Positions 24,294-33,212 of a stretch of DNA of 47,670 bases are shown here, one piece after another. Positions within the stretch are counted from its first letter, which is position 1; every line of letters begins with the position of its first letter. This DNA is from Paucilactobacillus nenjiangensis (GTDB lineage Bacteria; Bacillota; Bacilli; Lactobacillales; Lactobacillaceae): positions 1 through 47,670 of the forward strand of contig NZ_BJEB01000009.1 of assembly GCF_005405445.1 (NCBI RefSeq), read 5' to 3'. A program made the translations under genes and the position numbers. The notes beneath the pieces were generated by a model. The model was given only the letters and a program-made list of their open reading frames with translations, did no database searches and was not told where the DNA came from.

Positions 24294-25738
24294 TAATTTG
24301 TCGCCATATGGTTATGCTTAATTTTTAAAATAACCCGATAAATAGTAATCAACCAGGTAATTGCCACCAACACAATTGCTAAGGAGAATGCTACGTGCAT
24401 CCCGTAAACAAATATGTGACCGTGTCCTGATGGATAACTAGTAATATTGTGGCCAATTTTTTTACTCATCGCTGCGTACAAAACGGTAGTCACTAATGAT
24501 GTCCCAGTAATCATCCCCAGATTTCTAGCTAAGGCATTTAATGAACCAGCAACACCTAATTTAGAAACTGGCGCATTCGACATGATTAAGGCGTTATTAG
24601 GTGTTTGGAAAAAGGCCATCCCTACTCCACCACATACCAGCAATAAGACAATAAACAATGATGATGTTTGTGCATCTGCAATCCACCAACCAAAATACGA
24701 TAATCCTAAGATAGTTAATCCACATAACGTAATATATTCCTGGTCAAAATAATCAGCAATATATCCAGAAATTGGAGTGGCAATCAACATTGAAATTGGC
24801 CAAACCATCAAGAACAATCCAGCCGTACCAGCATTAATGCCTTTCAAATTTTCAAAATAAAATGGCGAAATAACATTAATGAAAAAGTTACTAGTAAACA
24901 CCAAAAAGGCCGCGACTAAACTAATAGTAAATAATTTTGATTTAAAAATTGTGAGATCTAATAATGGCATTTCAGCATGTAATTCATGCACAATAAAAAT
25001 AACAAACACAATTAACGCAAACACGGTTAATGTCACTGGAATGCTGCTCAAAAACCCTTGTTCTTGACCGATATTGATAGCTAAGAAAAAGGTCGTGATA
25101 AATAAGAACAGCGTTGAGATACCGACATAATCAAATTTCAATGCATCATGATCAATTTCTGCACTTTTAGGAAAGACTAACCGTCCAATAATAATCGCAA
25201 TAATTCCGACCGGCACATTAATCCAAAAAATATATGACCAACTGAAGTGCTGTAAAATAATCCCACCTAAACCTGGCCCAGCAATCGTACCCAATGACAC
25301 AAATGAGGAATTTAAGGCCATCCCTCGTGCCCGTTGTGAAGGTGGTGCAATCGTGGTGACAATACCAAAGCTATTGCTCATTGTCATTGCAGCACCAATC
25401 GCTTGAATAGTACGGGCAAACAACAAGAACCACAATCCCAGATTAATTCCTGCAATTAATGACCCAACCGTAAAGATATAAGTGCCAAATCTAAAGACTC
25501 GAATTTTACCAATTTGATCACCTAAACGACCAAAGAAAGTCAGTAATCCAGAAATGATAATTAAATAAATTGAAACTACCCAAGTTGCTTGGTTCATGGG
25601 GATTGATAATTGTTTAGACATGATTGGTAAGGCAATGTTCACAATCGAAGAATCGAGCGTCGACATAAACGCAAACATCCCCACTGCTGCAATAATAATC
25701 CAAACTTTTTTACTTGGAATTTGTGTTTCTTCCGACAT
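24293..25738 (-). CDS. MFS drug exporter, DHA2 (EmrB/QacA) family
   Basis: A 481-residue membrane transporter expected to export drugs or toxic organics in exchange for protons, with about 14 helices. Motif pieces are MFAFMSTLDSSIVNIALPIM in helix 1, GRLGDQIGKIRVF (motif A) after helix 2, RTIQAIGAAM (motif B with the conserved Arg) and NSSFVSLGTIAGPGLGG (motif C). The start ATG at 25738 follows AGAAGGG; the GTG at 25756 overlaps poorly with it. It is the last gene of a padR-mfs-mfs unit, 34 bases behind a paralogous exporter gene. Confidence 0.9.
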   Translation of the reverse strand: MSEETQIPSKKVWIIIAAVGMFAFMSTLDSSIVNIALPIMSKQLSIPMNQATWVVSIYLIIISGLLTFFGRLGDQIGKIRVFRFGTYIFTVGSLIAGINLGLWFLLFARTIQAIGAAMTMSNSFGIVTTIAPPSQRARGMALNSSFVSLGTIAGPGLGGIILQHFSWSYIFWINVPVGIIAIIIGRLVFPKSAEIDHDALKFDYVGISTLFLFITTFFLAINIGQEQGFLSSIPVTLTVFALIVFVIFIVHELHAEMPLLDLTIFKSKLFTISLVAAFLVFTSNFFINVISPFYFENLKGINAGTAGLFLMVWPISMLIATPISGYIADYFDQEYITLCGLTILGLSYFGWWIADAQTSSLFIVLLLVCGGVGMAFFQTPNNALIMSNAPVSKLGVAGSLNALARNLGMITGTSLVTTVLYAAMSKKIGHNITSYPSGHGHIFVYGMHVAFSLAIVLVAITWLITIYRVILKIKHNHMATN

Positions 25739-25772
25739 CTGTAACCCTTCTTTCACTTCATTTTGACAATGT

Positions 25773-27311
25773 TTAACTATTCTTCTTTAATAATAAACCA
25801 GCAGCAATGGCACCAACGAAAACAACTCCCGCTGACAATAAGGTGGCAGCTGTCATCCCCTTATCGTATGCGTGCAAAACGACTTGTTGTAACTCGTGGG
25901 CAAATGGCGCTAAATTCATTTTGTCACTAAAGGCAATTGTGTGGCCTGAAAAAGGACCTGCTTCAATCAAAGCATCTTTAATTTTATCTGCGACAGCCGT
26001 GGTAGCAGGAATTGAATGAATATGTCCATTTAAATAATTTTCATATTGTGAGCTTTGGATTAATCCTAAGCTAACTACACCGATTGTGGTTCCAAATTGG
26101 CGGAACACATTCAATAGTCCAGAGGCCATTCCCATTTCTTCCATTGCCACGCCTTCCATTCCGGCCGTATTTAACAATGGGTTAACCATTCCGTTAGTAA
26201 TTCCCATTAAGACCATCCCTGGCCATAATTCAACGAAGGAAACTTTGGTCGTCATTGCGTTTGCTAGTAATAAAAATCCAATTCCTCCAAGAAACAAACT
26301 GCCACTGATTAATCGTTTATTAGAAAAACGTGCTCCTAAGATCCCAGTTAACGGTCCTAAAATTAATGACCAGACGCTAATCGTCAATTGACGAACACCA
26401 GTATCAAAAGCTGAATAACCAATGTAGTTTTGCATTAATGCCGTTAAATAAGCATTATATGAGTAAATACCCCAACCTAATGCTAAGGCAACTAACACGG
26501 CACCAACAAAATGCCGATTTTTAAACATTTTGAGGTTCATCATTGGATTTTTCAATTTACTTTCAATAATTATAAAGAGTACTAATAAAATAATCGCAGC
26601 AATCAACCAGCCACCGACACGAGGATCAGTCCATCCCCAACTGTAGTGGCCTTCTTTTTGAATCAATCCATAGATACCGGTAAATAACGCGGCAGCTGAT
26701 AAAAACATCCCCGCGAAATCAATTTTTTGATTCGCACCAAAACTTGGCGTTTCTTTAATAAAAATCACCGATAAAATGACAGAGATAATTCCAACAGGTA
26801 CGTTGATAAAGAAAATTGACTGCCAGCCAAAGTGTTCGACCAAGTACCCACCAATTAACGGACCAGAAGCTGATGATAAGCCAATTACGGACCCAAGGAT
26901 TCCTAACGCAGTTCCACGTTGTTTACCGGCAAAATTAGACGCCACTAATGCCATTGAGAGTGACATCATTCCGGCACCCCCAATTGCTTGAATGCCACGA
27001 CCGATGTTCAACATCGTGAGCGAGGTCGACATGCCATTCATAATCGAAGCTAAGGTAAAAATCACCATGGAAGCCACGAAAATTTTCTTGCGGCCAAACA
27101 TATCACCTAATTTGGACATAATGAGCAAGGTCACGGCAAAAACTAAGGTATAAGCATTTAAAACCCACTGTAAATTGGTGAAGGTTTCATTTAAATCGGT
27201 GGCCATCGTGGGTAAGGCAACATTTACGACCGTCACATCTAGTAATCCCATAAAGACCCCTAAGGCCATTGCGGACAATGCTATCCATTGCCCAGGTGTT
27301 GTTTTTTTCAT
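25773..27311 (-). CDS. MFS drug exporter, DHA2 (EmrB/QacA) family
   Basis: A 512-residue transporter of about 14 helices. Helix 1 carries GVFMGLLDVTVVNVALPTMA, motif A is KLGDMFGRKKIF, motif B RGIQAIGGAGM and motif C GSVIGLSSASGPLIGG. A longer loop with HIHSIPATTAV and FSDKMNLAPF lies near the end, before the last helix. The start ATG at 27311 is one base after the padR stop, and its ribosome binding site GGAGAG is inside the end of padR, so translation is coupled. Similarity to the downstream paralogue suggests an old duplication, with perhaps different substrates. Confidence 0.9.
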   Translation of the reverse strand: MKKTTPGQWIALSAMALGVFMGLLDVTVVNVALPTMATDLNETFTNLQWVLNAYTLVFAVTLLIMSKLGDMFGRKKIFVASMVIFTLASIMNGMSTSLTMLNIGRGIQAIGGAGMMSLSMALVASNFAGKQRGTALGILGSVIGLSSASGPLIGGYLVEHFGWQSIFFINVPVGIISVILSVIFIKETPSFGANQKIDFAGMFLSAAALFTGIYGLIQKEGHYSWGWTDPRVGGWLIAAIILLVLFIIIESKLKNPMMNLKMFKNRHFVGAVLVALALGWGIYSYNAYLTALMQNYIGYSAFDTGVRQLTISVWSLILGPLTGILGARFSNKRLISGSLFLGGIGFLLLANAMTTKVSFVELWPGMVLMGITNGMVNPLLNTAGMEGVAMEEMGMASGLLNVFRQFGTTIGVVSLGLIQSSQYENYLNGHIHSIPATTAVADKIKDALIEAGPFSGHTIAFSDKMNLAPFAHELQQVVLHAYDKGMTAATLLSAGVVFVGAIAAGLLLKKNS

Positions 27312-27312
27312 A

Positions 27313-27864
27313 TTACTCTCCAATACTCTCTTCAATCTCTGTTATTTCTGCTTGCAGCCACTCAAGCGTAGTCGAAGTTAACTTAATCGCTAACTCCAAA
27401 TTTTTAATACTCCATTTGAGGAAATCTTTTTTATTTTCATTAACCGTTAACAGGTAAGTCAGATGATCCATTACTTCTTGATAAGTGTCCAAATCATCCG
27501 CCACATCATGTTGGTACGCTTGTAAGATTTGAATTTGTTCCGGTTTTGAAACTACCGCCAAGGCTCTGAGCTTACAACGATAAATTGATTCCCGTTTAGC
27601 TGTCATTTCAACTGGCTGAAGCATCAACTCTTTTAAATAAGCTGCTCCCGCTTCAGTAATACGCGCCATTTTGCCAGAATGTTCACTTTCCTTTTCGTCA
27701 TATAACTCAATGTATTGTTGTTCTGCCAATTTCTTTAACACTGGATAGATTACACTATTTGAAATTGGACGACGTGGTATCATCGAATTTTGCAAAATAA
27801 TTCGGAGCTTATACCCCGACATATCACGTTGCATTAAAGAACCTAAAATTAATAATTCGTACAT
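27313..27864 (-). CDS. PadR family transcriptional regulator
   Basis: A 183-residue regulator. The winged helix lies at about residues 1-75: MYELLILGSLMQRDMSGYKL, SNSVIYPVLKKLAEQQYIEL (recognition helix region) and the wing GKMARITEAG. The remaining 110 residues are helical and form the C-terminal dimerisation domain of the AphA-like long PadR type. The start ATG at 27864 follows TTGGAGG. It leads the two-exporter operon, and its promoter is bracketed by a near-perfect 13-base inverted repeat, so it most likely represses its own operon and releases it on binding a toxic compound. Confidence 0.9.
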   Translation of the reverse strand: MYELLILGSLMQRDMSGYKLRIILQNSMIPRRPISNSVIYPVLKKLAEQQYIELYDEKESEHSGKMARITEAGAAYLKELMLQPVEMTAKRESIYRCKLRALAVVSKPEQIQILQAYQHDVADDLDTYQEVMDHLTYLLTVNENKKDFLKWSIKNLELAIKLTSTTLEWLQAEITEIEESIGE

Positions 27865-27880
27865 TTTTACCTCCAATATA

Positions 27881-27927
27881 TGTCGAACCGACCCAAACAA
27901 TTATAGGTCAATTCGACACGTTGTCAA
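27881..27927 (-). promoter_or_regulatory. padR operon promoter with inverted-repeat operator
   Basis: On the minus strand TTGACA (27927-27922), 16-base spacer, perfect TATAAT (27905-27900). Two 13-base half sites in inverted orientation, TGTCGAAccGACC at 27881-27893 and its partner at 27906-27918, agree at 11 of 13 positions. They flank the -10, one inside the spacer and one over the start point. Confidence 0.75.
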
Positions 27928-27930
27928 GGC

Positions 27931-27963
27931 AAAATAAAAACTTACCCCTATTAGGATAAGTTT
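27931..27963 (-). terminator. Terminator of the NatAB-like transporter operon
   Basis: Stem AAACTTA-CCC / GGA-TAAGTTT (27938-27947, 27954-27963), loop of six bases, followed on the minus strand by TTTTTATTTT. Confidence 0.75.
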
Positions 27964-27968
27964 CATCA

Positions 27969-29222
27969 TTATTTACTCTTCCGTTCTGCATTCATGATTG
28001 AAAAGGTACTCCGGATGGATTTCAAAAAACCACCTTGGTTATAAACCAACACGTTACTCTTGTACGCCTTGGCAGTAAACCAGGTAAAGAGAATCAAAAA
28101 GATAACTGAAATTAAAATGCTAATCCAAGCATCCCCCACAGTCGCAAAACTCATGGCCAAGCGTACCGGCATGACCGAGGCGCCAACAAATGGCAGATAG
28201 CTAACTATTTTAACAATTAAGCTATCGCCACCCTGAACAGCCAAAGCAAACACGTACCCAAGCAATCCAATCATTGAGATAGGCATGACAGCTTGTTGTA
28301 CTTGTTCTTGATTAGCCACAAGAGAACCTGTTAATGCCGCTAAGACAGAATAAGTTAATACTGCCAAAATGAAAAATACGCAGAAGATTAACCCATTTGT
28401 TGATGTCAAAACACCAAAATCAAAATTACCCAACATCGTTTTCACAATATCAATTTTCATCAAAGGTTTCCAGGCAACTAAGATTAATAGCAGATAAAAT
28501 AAAATATTTACCACTAATAACGCTAGTATTCCGGCCAGTTTGCCAAAGAATTGAGTGGTAGCACTAACGGACGACAAAATAGTCTCCATAATTCTTGAAC
28601 CCTTTTCCGTCGCAATTTCTTGAGCTATCATCGATCCATAGCTCAAAGTGAAAACTAACATTAACACAGTAATTGCAACAGCAATTAAGTGATTGCTAGT
28701 GTCGGTCTTCTGATTTTTTGTTGAAGCCTTACCGTGGTCAACGACAACCGTTTTAGACCTCAAAACAGCCGGTTTGAGCAAAGCTTGCAACTGTTCAGAA
28801 TTCAAATTCAACTTAGTAGCTTGTGCTTGTAGCTGAATTTGTGACAAGACTGCTTGAATTGTCTTGGTGGAAACAACTTTACCACCATCTCTTAATTGTA
28901 AATTAGCTGCAATTTCTCCATTTTTAATTGGTACTGCCAGCACAGCATCTAATTTTTTATTCTGCATGGCAGTCTCAGCTTTATCCTGACTATGATATTC
29001 TTTAACTTTCATCCCAGGCAAACTGTCAGCAAAATTTTTACGAATTGCTGGTACGCTACTTACCACCCCAATTGTTGGTTTACTTTGCGAACTCTGGACT
29101 AAATGGCCAATTCCAATTGAAATCCCTAATAACAAAACTGGTGATAGAACGAGAAAAATCCAAGAAGCACTGCGCACGTTTTTCATAAAGACTTGTTTGG
29201 CAATAATCAACATTTTATGCAT
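27969..29222 (-). CDS. ABC-2 type permease (NatB-like)
   Basis: A 417-residue membrane subunit of an ABC exporter. There is one N-terminal helix (about residues 20-42), a large extracytoplasmic domain to about residue 180 with two long helices, then five or six helices (LIAVAITVLMLVFTLSYGSM; MIAQEIATEKGSRIMETIL motif of the NatB/YhaP family; LGYVFALAV). The partner ATPase is directly upstream. The start ATG at 29222 overlaps the ATPase stop by eight bases; an ATG at 29213 is possible. The substrate is not predictable; NatAB of Bacillus exports sodium. Confidence 0.85.
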   Translation of the reverse strand: MHKMLIIAKQVFMKNVRSASWIFLVLSPVLLLGISIGIGHLVQSSQSKPTIGVVSSVPAIRKNFADSLPGMKVKEYHSQDKAETAMQNKKLDAVLAVPIKNGEIAANLQLRDGGKVVSTKTIQAVLSQIQLQAQATKLNLNSEQLQALLKPAVLRSKTVVVDHGKASTKNQKTDTSNHLIAVAITVLMLVFTLSYGSMIAQEIATEKGSRIMETILSSVSATTQFFGKLAGILALLVVNILFYLLLILVAWKPLMKIDIVKTMLGNFDFGVLTSTNGLIFCVFFILAVLTYSVLAALTGSLVANQEQVQQAVMPISMIGLLGYVFALAVQGGDSLIVKIVSYLPFVGASVMPVRLAMSFATVGDAWISILISVIFLILFTWFTAKAYKSNVLVYNQGGFLKSIRSTFSIMNAERKSK

Positions 29223-30111
29223 CAGCTTCACCCACTTTCATTCGGAAGATTTCATCAAGCGTGGGAGCTTGTTGGCTGAATTCAGGAATATAACCATTCT
29301 TAGTGGCAGCTACAAAAATTTCTTGTCCTACTTCAGGCGATTTCAACATCAATTCAAATCGATTACCTTCATGTTTGACATCAATAACGCCGTCAAAACT
29401 CGTCAATTCATCGCGAGTTAAATTAGATTCAATAAATAACTTAATGCGTCCATATGAATTACGAATTTCATCAACGGTGCCATTTAAAACTGTTTTGCCA
29501 TTTTTTAACATAATCAGCTTATCAGACAAAGCTTCAACGTTGGACATGTCATGACTGGAATAAATGATGCAGGCGCCCGAATCGCGCATCATATTGATAC
29601 CATCTTGTAGTAGACTCGCATTAACTGGATCTAAACCAGAAAAAGGCTCATCTAAAATAATTAATTTTGGCATATGGATTAATGTGGTAATCAATTGAAT
29701 TTTTTGCTGATTACCTTTACTTAAATCTTTTAGCTTGTCGGTCTTTTTACCTTTTACATTGAAACGTTTAAACCATTGATCTAGTTGAGCATTTACGTCC
29801 CGAACTTTCATACCTCGTAGCTGAGCAAAATAAGCGATTTGATCATTGATTCTCATTTTGGGATATAACCCACGTTCTTCGGGCAAATACCCCAAAATAT
29901 CATAATCTTCACTCGTCAATGGATGCCCATCCCATAAAATGTCACCATGATCCGGAGTAATAAAATTTAGTATCATCCGAAAAGTAGTTGTTTTACCGGC
30001 ACCATTTTGGCCAATTAACCCCATGATTTCACCTGGTTGAATCGTAAATGATTCATCATCCAACGCTACCATCGATCCGAACGTTTTTGTTAGTCCGCGA
30101 ATCTCCAACAT
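29215..30111 (-). CDS. ABC transporter ATP-binding protein (NatA-like)
   Basis: A 298-residue ATPase with Walker A GQNGAGKTT, Q-loop in LGYLPEERGLYPKM, signature LSKGNQQKI, Walker B LIILDEPFSGLDP and switch His in SSHD. A C-terminal DUF4162-like extension (about residues 210-298) is typical of the NatA/YhaQ group. It pairs with the ABC-2 permease that overlaps its end. The start ATG follows GGAGGGG. The upstream region has an extended -10, TGGTATACT (30151-30146). Confidence 0.92.
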   Translation of the reverse strand: MLEIRGLTKTFGSMVALDDESFTIQPGEIMGLIGQNGAGKTTTFRMILNFITPDHGDILWDGHPLTSEDYDILGYLPEERGLYPKMRINDQIAYFAQLRGMKVRDVNAQLDQWFKRFNVKGKKTDKLKDLSKGNQQKIQLITTLIHMPKLIILDEPFSGLDPVNASLLQDGINMMRDSGACIIYSSHDMSNVEALSDKLIMLKNGKTVLNGTVDEIRNSYGRIKLFIESNLTRDELTSFDGVIDVKHEGNRFELMLKSPEVGQEIFVAATKNGYIPEFSQQAPTLDEIFRMKVGEADA

Positions 30112-30145
30112 TGTTAACCCCTCCTACAAACTGATAGATGACCAA

Positions 30146-30151
30146 AGTATA
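30146..30151 (-). promoter_or_regulatory. Extended -10 of the NatAB-like operon
   Basis: On the minus strand TG-G-TATACT. The sequence at 17 bases upstream is CATTTC, a poor -35, so the extended -10 would be the main element. Confidence 0.35.
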
Positions 30152-30277
30152 CCATATCAACTATCGATGAAATGTATGAGTAGCAAACATTGTTGCATAT
30201 ATTTGTAATAAAGGAAATCATGTAATATTCTTGAGATGCAGCAGTCTCGTACACTTTTATTTTAGGAGTGAAACCAT

Positions 30278-30472
30278 ATGAATAATAGCCAAAAAAAATT
30301 TGATTCTCATGTTGATATTCGTACTGACAGTAAAATCAAAACAGAAGAACTCGGTGTACCTAATCAAGAAGTATTGAGCAGTTTTTTTGAAGTAATCCAT
30401 GATGCATCCGGTAATTTAAAACTCGAAGGTGCCACCAACCATTCAGAATTGAATAAAATGCTTAACGATTGA
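30278..30472 (+). CDS. Small hypothetical protein
   Basis: A 64-residue polar, acidic protein (MNNSQKKFDSHVDIRTDSKI...) with no cysteine and no hydrophobic segment. TAGGAGTG precedes the ATG at the right distance, and codon use is regular, so it is likely real. I do not recognise the family. It stands between divergent ABC genes and the choloylglycine hydrolase homologue, each with its own promoter. Confidence 0.6.
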   Translation: MNNSQKKFDSHVDIRTDSKIKTEELGVPNQEVLSSFFEVIHDASGNLKLEGATNHSELNKMLND

Positions 30473-30521
30473 TGCCAAATAAAATTGTTGATTAGTCGAT
30501 TTTATTTTAAATCTATCTTTG

Positions 30522-30550
30522 TTAAACAAACCATAAAAAAAGCATATAAT
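30522..30550 (+). promoter_or_regulatory. Promoter of the choloylglycine hydrolase homologue
   Basis: TTAAAC at 30522-30527, 17-base spacer, perfect TATAAT at 30545-30550. Start codon at 30591 after TTGGAGG. Confidence 0.6.
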
Positions 30551-30590
30551 GACCTTAAAGACTACAGAAGTAAAAATTGGAGGTTACATT

Positions 30591-31502
30591 ATGTGCACTA
30601 GCTTAACTGTTCCCAGTTATTCAAATGAGCAACTCCTTGGGAGAACCATGGATTTTCCAACTAAAACACCTTGGCGACTCACTTATTTGCCAGTTAACTT
30701 TGAATGGCAACCAGTTACCGGTACAACCAAATATCAATCTAAGTTTGCAGTCCTGGGTGGCATGCGACACATTCAAGACTGGTATCTGATTGGAGACGGC
30801 GTCAATAGTGCTGGACTGTCAGTGGCTGAATTATATTTTCCCGTTGAGTCAAATTACTACGATGCGCCCGTTGAAGGAAAAATCAATTTATCCCCGCAAG
30901 ACTTTACCACATGGCTTCTAACTCAAAATGGTACGGTTAAAGAAATTCGTGCGAAGCTTGCTCAAATTGCCTTAATTGGGGTCCAATGGTACGACAATGA
31001 AGCCATATATCCGTTTCATTGGATCATCACAGATGCCTCTGGCACTTACATCATTGAACCAACTGACCATTTGCTAACCTTACGTGAGAACCCAAGTAAC
31101 GTCTTAACGAATACTCCCAATTTAGATAAACAACTCACCAATCTGAAGAAGTTAATGAAAACTGACTTCACAGCTTGGAATTCAATTCGCTCTTCACTCG
31201 CAAACTATACGGGACCAACCCCCAATCGTTCAATTACAACTGATCGATTCATTAAAACTAATTTGTGGCGCTGGCGCGATAGTAGAAACCTGACAATTAA
31301 CAGCACAACTGTGACCGACTTTTTAAAAACCGTCACCATCCCAAAACGAAATGACAACCACGATTACACCCATTATTACGGTGTAATGAATCTCAACGCC
31401 CAAGAATACCGATTCGAAGGCGTTCTTCATCCTGTTGTAACTATCGCGAATTTATCAGATCTAATGACTTACGATGTCCCAGTGGAACTAGCAGAAGAAT
31501 AA
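30591..31502 (+). CDS. Choloylglycine hydrolase family protein (bile salt hydrolase / penicillin V acylase-like)
   Basis: An N-terminal nucleophile amidase of 303 residues. Residue 2 is cysteine (MCTSLTV), which becomes the catalytic N-terminal nucleophile after Met removal; Arg18 and Asp21 (LLGRTMDFP) match the conserved active-site pair; LTNTPNLD near residue 178 holds the conserved Asn. The start ATG at 30591 is set by this chemistry. The family splits conjugated bile salts or penicillin V, and sequence alone does not settle which, so I do not assign a symbol. The promoter and terminator are its own. Confidence 0.88.
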   Translation: MCTSLTVPSYSNEQLLGRTMDFPTKTPWRLTYLPVNFEWQPVTGTTKYQSKFAVLGGMRHIQDWYLIGDGVNSAGLSVAELYFPVESNYYDAPVEGKINLSPQDFTTWLLTQNGTVKEIRAKLAQIALIGVQWYDNEAIYPFHWIITDASGTYIIEPTDHLLTLRENPSNVLTNTPNLDKQLTNLKKLMKTDFTAWNSIRSSLANYTGPTPNRSITTDRFIKTNLWRWRDSRNLTINSTTVTDFLKTVTIPKRNDNHDYTHYYGVMNLNAQEYRFEGVLHPVVTIANLSDLMTYDVPVELAEE

Positions 31503-31512
31503 CTCCATCAGA

Positions 31513-31549
31513 AAAGCCCCATCAATCAAGGATTGATGAGACTTTTTTT
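31513..31549 (+). terminator. Terminator of the choloylglycine hydrolase homologue
   Basis: Stem CATCAATC/GATTGATG (31520-31527, 31531-31538) with a three-base loop and a weaker outer AAG/CTT, then TTTTTTT. Confidence 0.8.
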
Positions 31550-31715
31550 AATCTGTTCCATAAATCAACTCTCTTCGTTTAATAACGAATGATGGAAGAT
31601 TCTAAGTGCAAATCATCCATCATTCGAAATTGCCATTTGAACTTGGCGAATTTCGCCGTAGTTCAATGGACGTCGTAGCAATCCTCAAGAGCTGAACGAC
31701 TTATGTCACACTTAC
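31550..31715 (-). repeat. Intergenic repeat, long copy (family described at 35060-35424)
   Basis: Lies directly behind the ABC permease stop on the minus strand. It opens GTAAGTGTGAC, has CGTTCAGCTC...GAGGATTG as in the purH-side unit, and closes GAAGAGAGTTGATTTATGGAAC like the copy at 18055. The middle holds two hairpins: CGAATGATGGA/TCCATCATTCG (11 bp), and CCATTTGAAC...GTTCAATGG enclosing GGCGAA-T-TTCGCC. No gene is seen in this 170-base gap. Confidence 0.55.
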
Positions 31716-31720
31716 TTTTT

Positions 31721-32506
31721 TTAAATACTTTGTGGATTAGTTTCAACCCATTTATTTAAGATGAAAACATTAATAAATGAAAGTAAAATAATAGCTACTG
31801 CCATATAACCTGATGCCACTAGCATTGAAACGGCAGCAGTACTCATCGCATCCGCATGTGTCATATTCAATGAAAAGACACTAGATACCACTTTAACCAC
31901 CATGCCGCTAATGTAGCTGATTACTTTGATTACCACATAAAAGACAACCACGTACAAGACAATCCGATACAACCGCTCATGTAAGGTTGGTAAAAATGAA
32001 CTCAGAGCTTCCACAATCAAATGAATTAATGAAAAGAAAATCCAAAAGAATAGCGTGGTCACAACTAAAATTAACAAAGTTGAAAAGGTCACTCCGTACA
32101 ATGAAGGGGTAAGTTCCTTCATGTATTTAAAATAATGCCAACTACCAATATTGAATACCAATAAAAGAATCAATTGTAAAATACCGAAGTAAATATAATT
32201 ACAAACGACGGATAAGACATTTGCCAGGTATAACTTCGCATCAGAGACAGGAATTAAACGGTAAAAGTTTTTCGTCCAAACTCGTTCCTGTCGAATTGCC
32301 AACACCAAAAACATGACTCCTGCTGCTAACATCACAATTCCAAGGGTTGTCGCTAAAATTGAATCCGTCATTGACCCTTTTGAATTAGATATGAACATTA
32401 AAATTATAGATACAATTATTCCAATAATTTCGATACCCACTACCATATGCACAGCGCGAACCTTGTCGCGAAAAAGTGCACCCGTTAATTTTGCAAAACT
32501 AGGCAT
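31721..32506 (-). CDS. ABC transporter permease subunit
   Basis: A 261-residue hydrophobic protein with about six membrane helices (first at about residues 23-45), forming the membrane part of the GntR-linked ABC system. It has no motif that names its substrate. The start ATG at 32506 follows GGAGG at nine bases and overlaps the ATPase stop by eight bases (ATGCCTAG); the ATG at 32512 is too close to the ribosome binding site. In YtrA-type clusters such permeases are linked to cell-envelope stress and antimicrobial peptides. Confidence 0.8.
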   Translation of the reverse strand: MPSFAKLTGALFRDKVRAVHMVVGIEIIGIIVSIILMFISNSKGSMTDSILATTLGIVMLAAGVMFLVLAIRQERVWTKNFYRLIPVSDAKLYLANVLSVVCNYIYFGILQLILLLVFNIGSWHYFKYMKELTPSLYGVTFSTLLILVVTTLFFWIFFSLIHLIVEALSSFLPTLHERLYRIVLYVVVFYVVIKVISYISGMVVKVVSSVFSLNMTHADAMSTAAVSMLVASGYMAVAIILLSFINVFILNKWVETNPQSI

Positions 32507-33212
32507 GGTCATTTACCTCCTTATAGAAACTTTCGTAATATTCTTCAATGCTTTGGTTATATTCCTCACGAATCTTATCGGCATCAATCTGATTAACAAT
32601 CGTTCGATTCTTGATAATCACCACTTGATCCAATAAATTAGCAATGTCCGTGACATGATGATCACTAATAATCACTGAGGCGTCATCTGGCATCCAGGCC
32701 AAGATATTTTCAATGATTTTTTTACGTTTCATGCTGTCGATTCCATCAAAAGGTTCATCCAATAAATACAGTTTTACTCGTCGTGCTAAAGTAACTGAAA
32801 TGACAAAATTACGACGCATCCCCTTGGATAATTGACTGAGTTTCTGTTTGAGATTCAAATTAAAATTCGAAACTAATTGATTGAAATTATCCATACTAAA
32901 TTCTGGATAAATCGTATCATAAAATTTGGCTAAATCCTCTAATTTGGCGTCAGTTGCCGCCCCGTTAAGTTGTTCACTGAAGCTAACGAGCCCCTTCATA
33001 GTAGGCTTATCAACTTCACCATCAATGATGATGCTCCCACTATAATTGGTTGCAGCACCAGAAATTAATCGCATTAAAGTTGTTTTACCAGCCCCATTAT
33101 CTCCCAGCAAACCAATAATTGATCCGGCTGGAATACTTAACGAAACGTCGTCTAACAAGACCCGCATGTTGCGCTTGTAAGTGAGCTGATTAATGACTAA
33201 TAAATTATCCAT
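32499..33212 (-). CDS. ABC transporter ATP-binding protein
   Basis: A 237-residue ATPase: Walker A GDNGAGKTT at about residue 39, signature LSKGMRRN (degenerate, with K in place of G), Walker B YLLDEPFDGID and switch His in ISDHHV. This pattern fits the YtrB-like ATPases of GntR-led clusters. Its start overlaps the gntR stop by eight bases (ATGGATAA) and its end overlaps the permease start, so the three proteins are coupled in translation. Confidence 0.9.
   Translation of the reverse strand: MDNLLVINQLTYKRNMRVLLDDVSLSIPAGSIIGLLGDNGAGKTTLMRLISGAATNYSGSIIIDGEVDKPTMKGLVSFSEQLNGAATDAKLEDLAKFYDTIYPEFSMDNFNQLVSNFNLNLKQKLSQLSKGMRRNFVISVTLARRVKLYLLDEPFDGIDSMKRKKIIENILAWMPDDASVIISDHHVTDIANLLDQVVIIKNRTIVNQIDADKIREEYNQSIEEYYESFYKEVNDHA

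Noticed and set aside
26086-26391. Plus-strand frames inside the MFS exporter genes
   Set aside because: Antisense shadows of membrane proteins, as shown by proline/isoleucine-rich composition.
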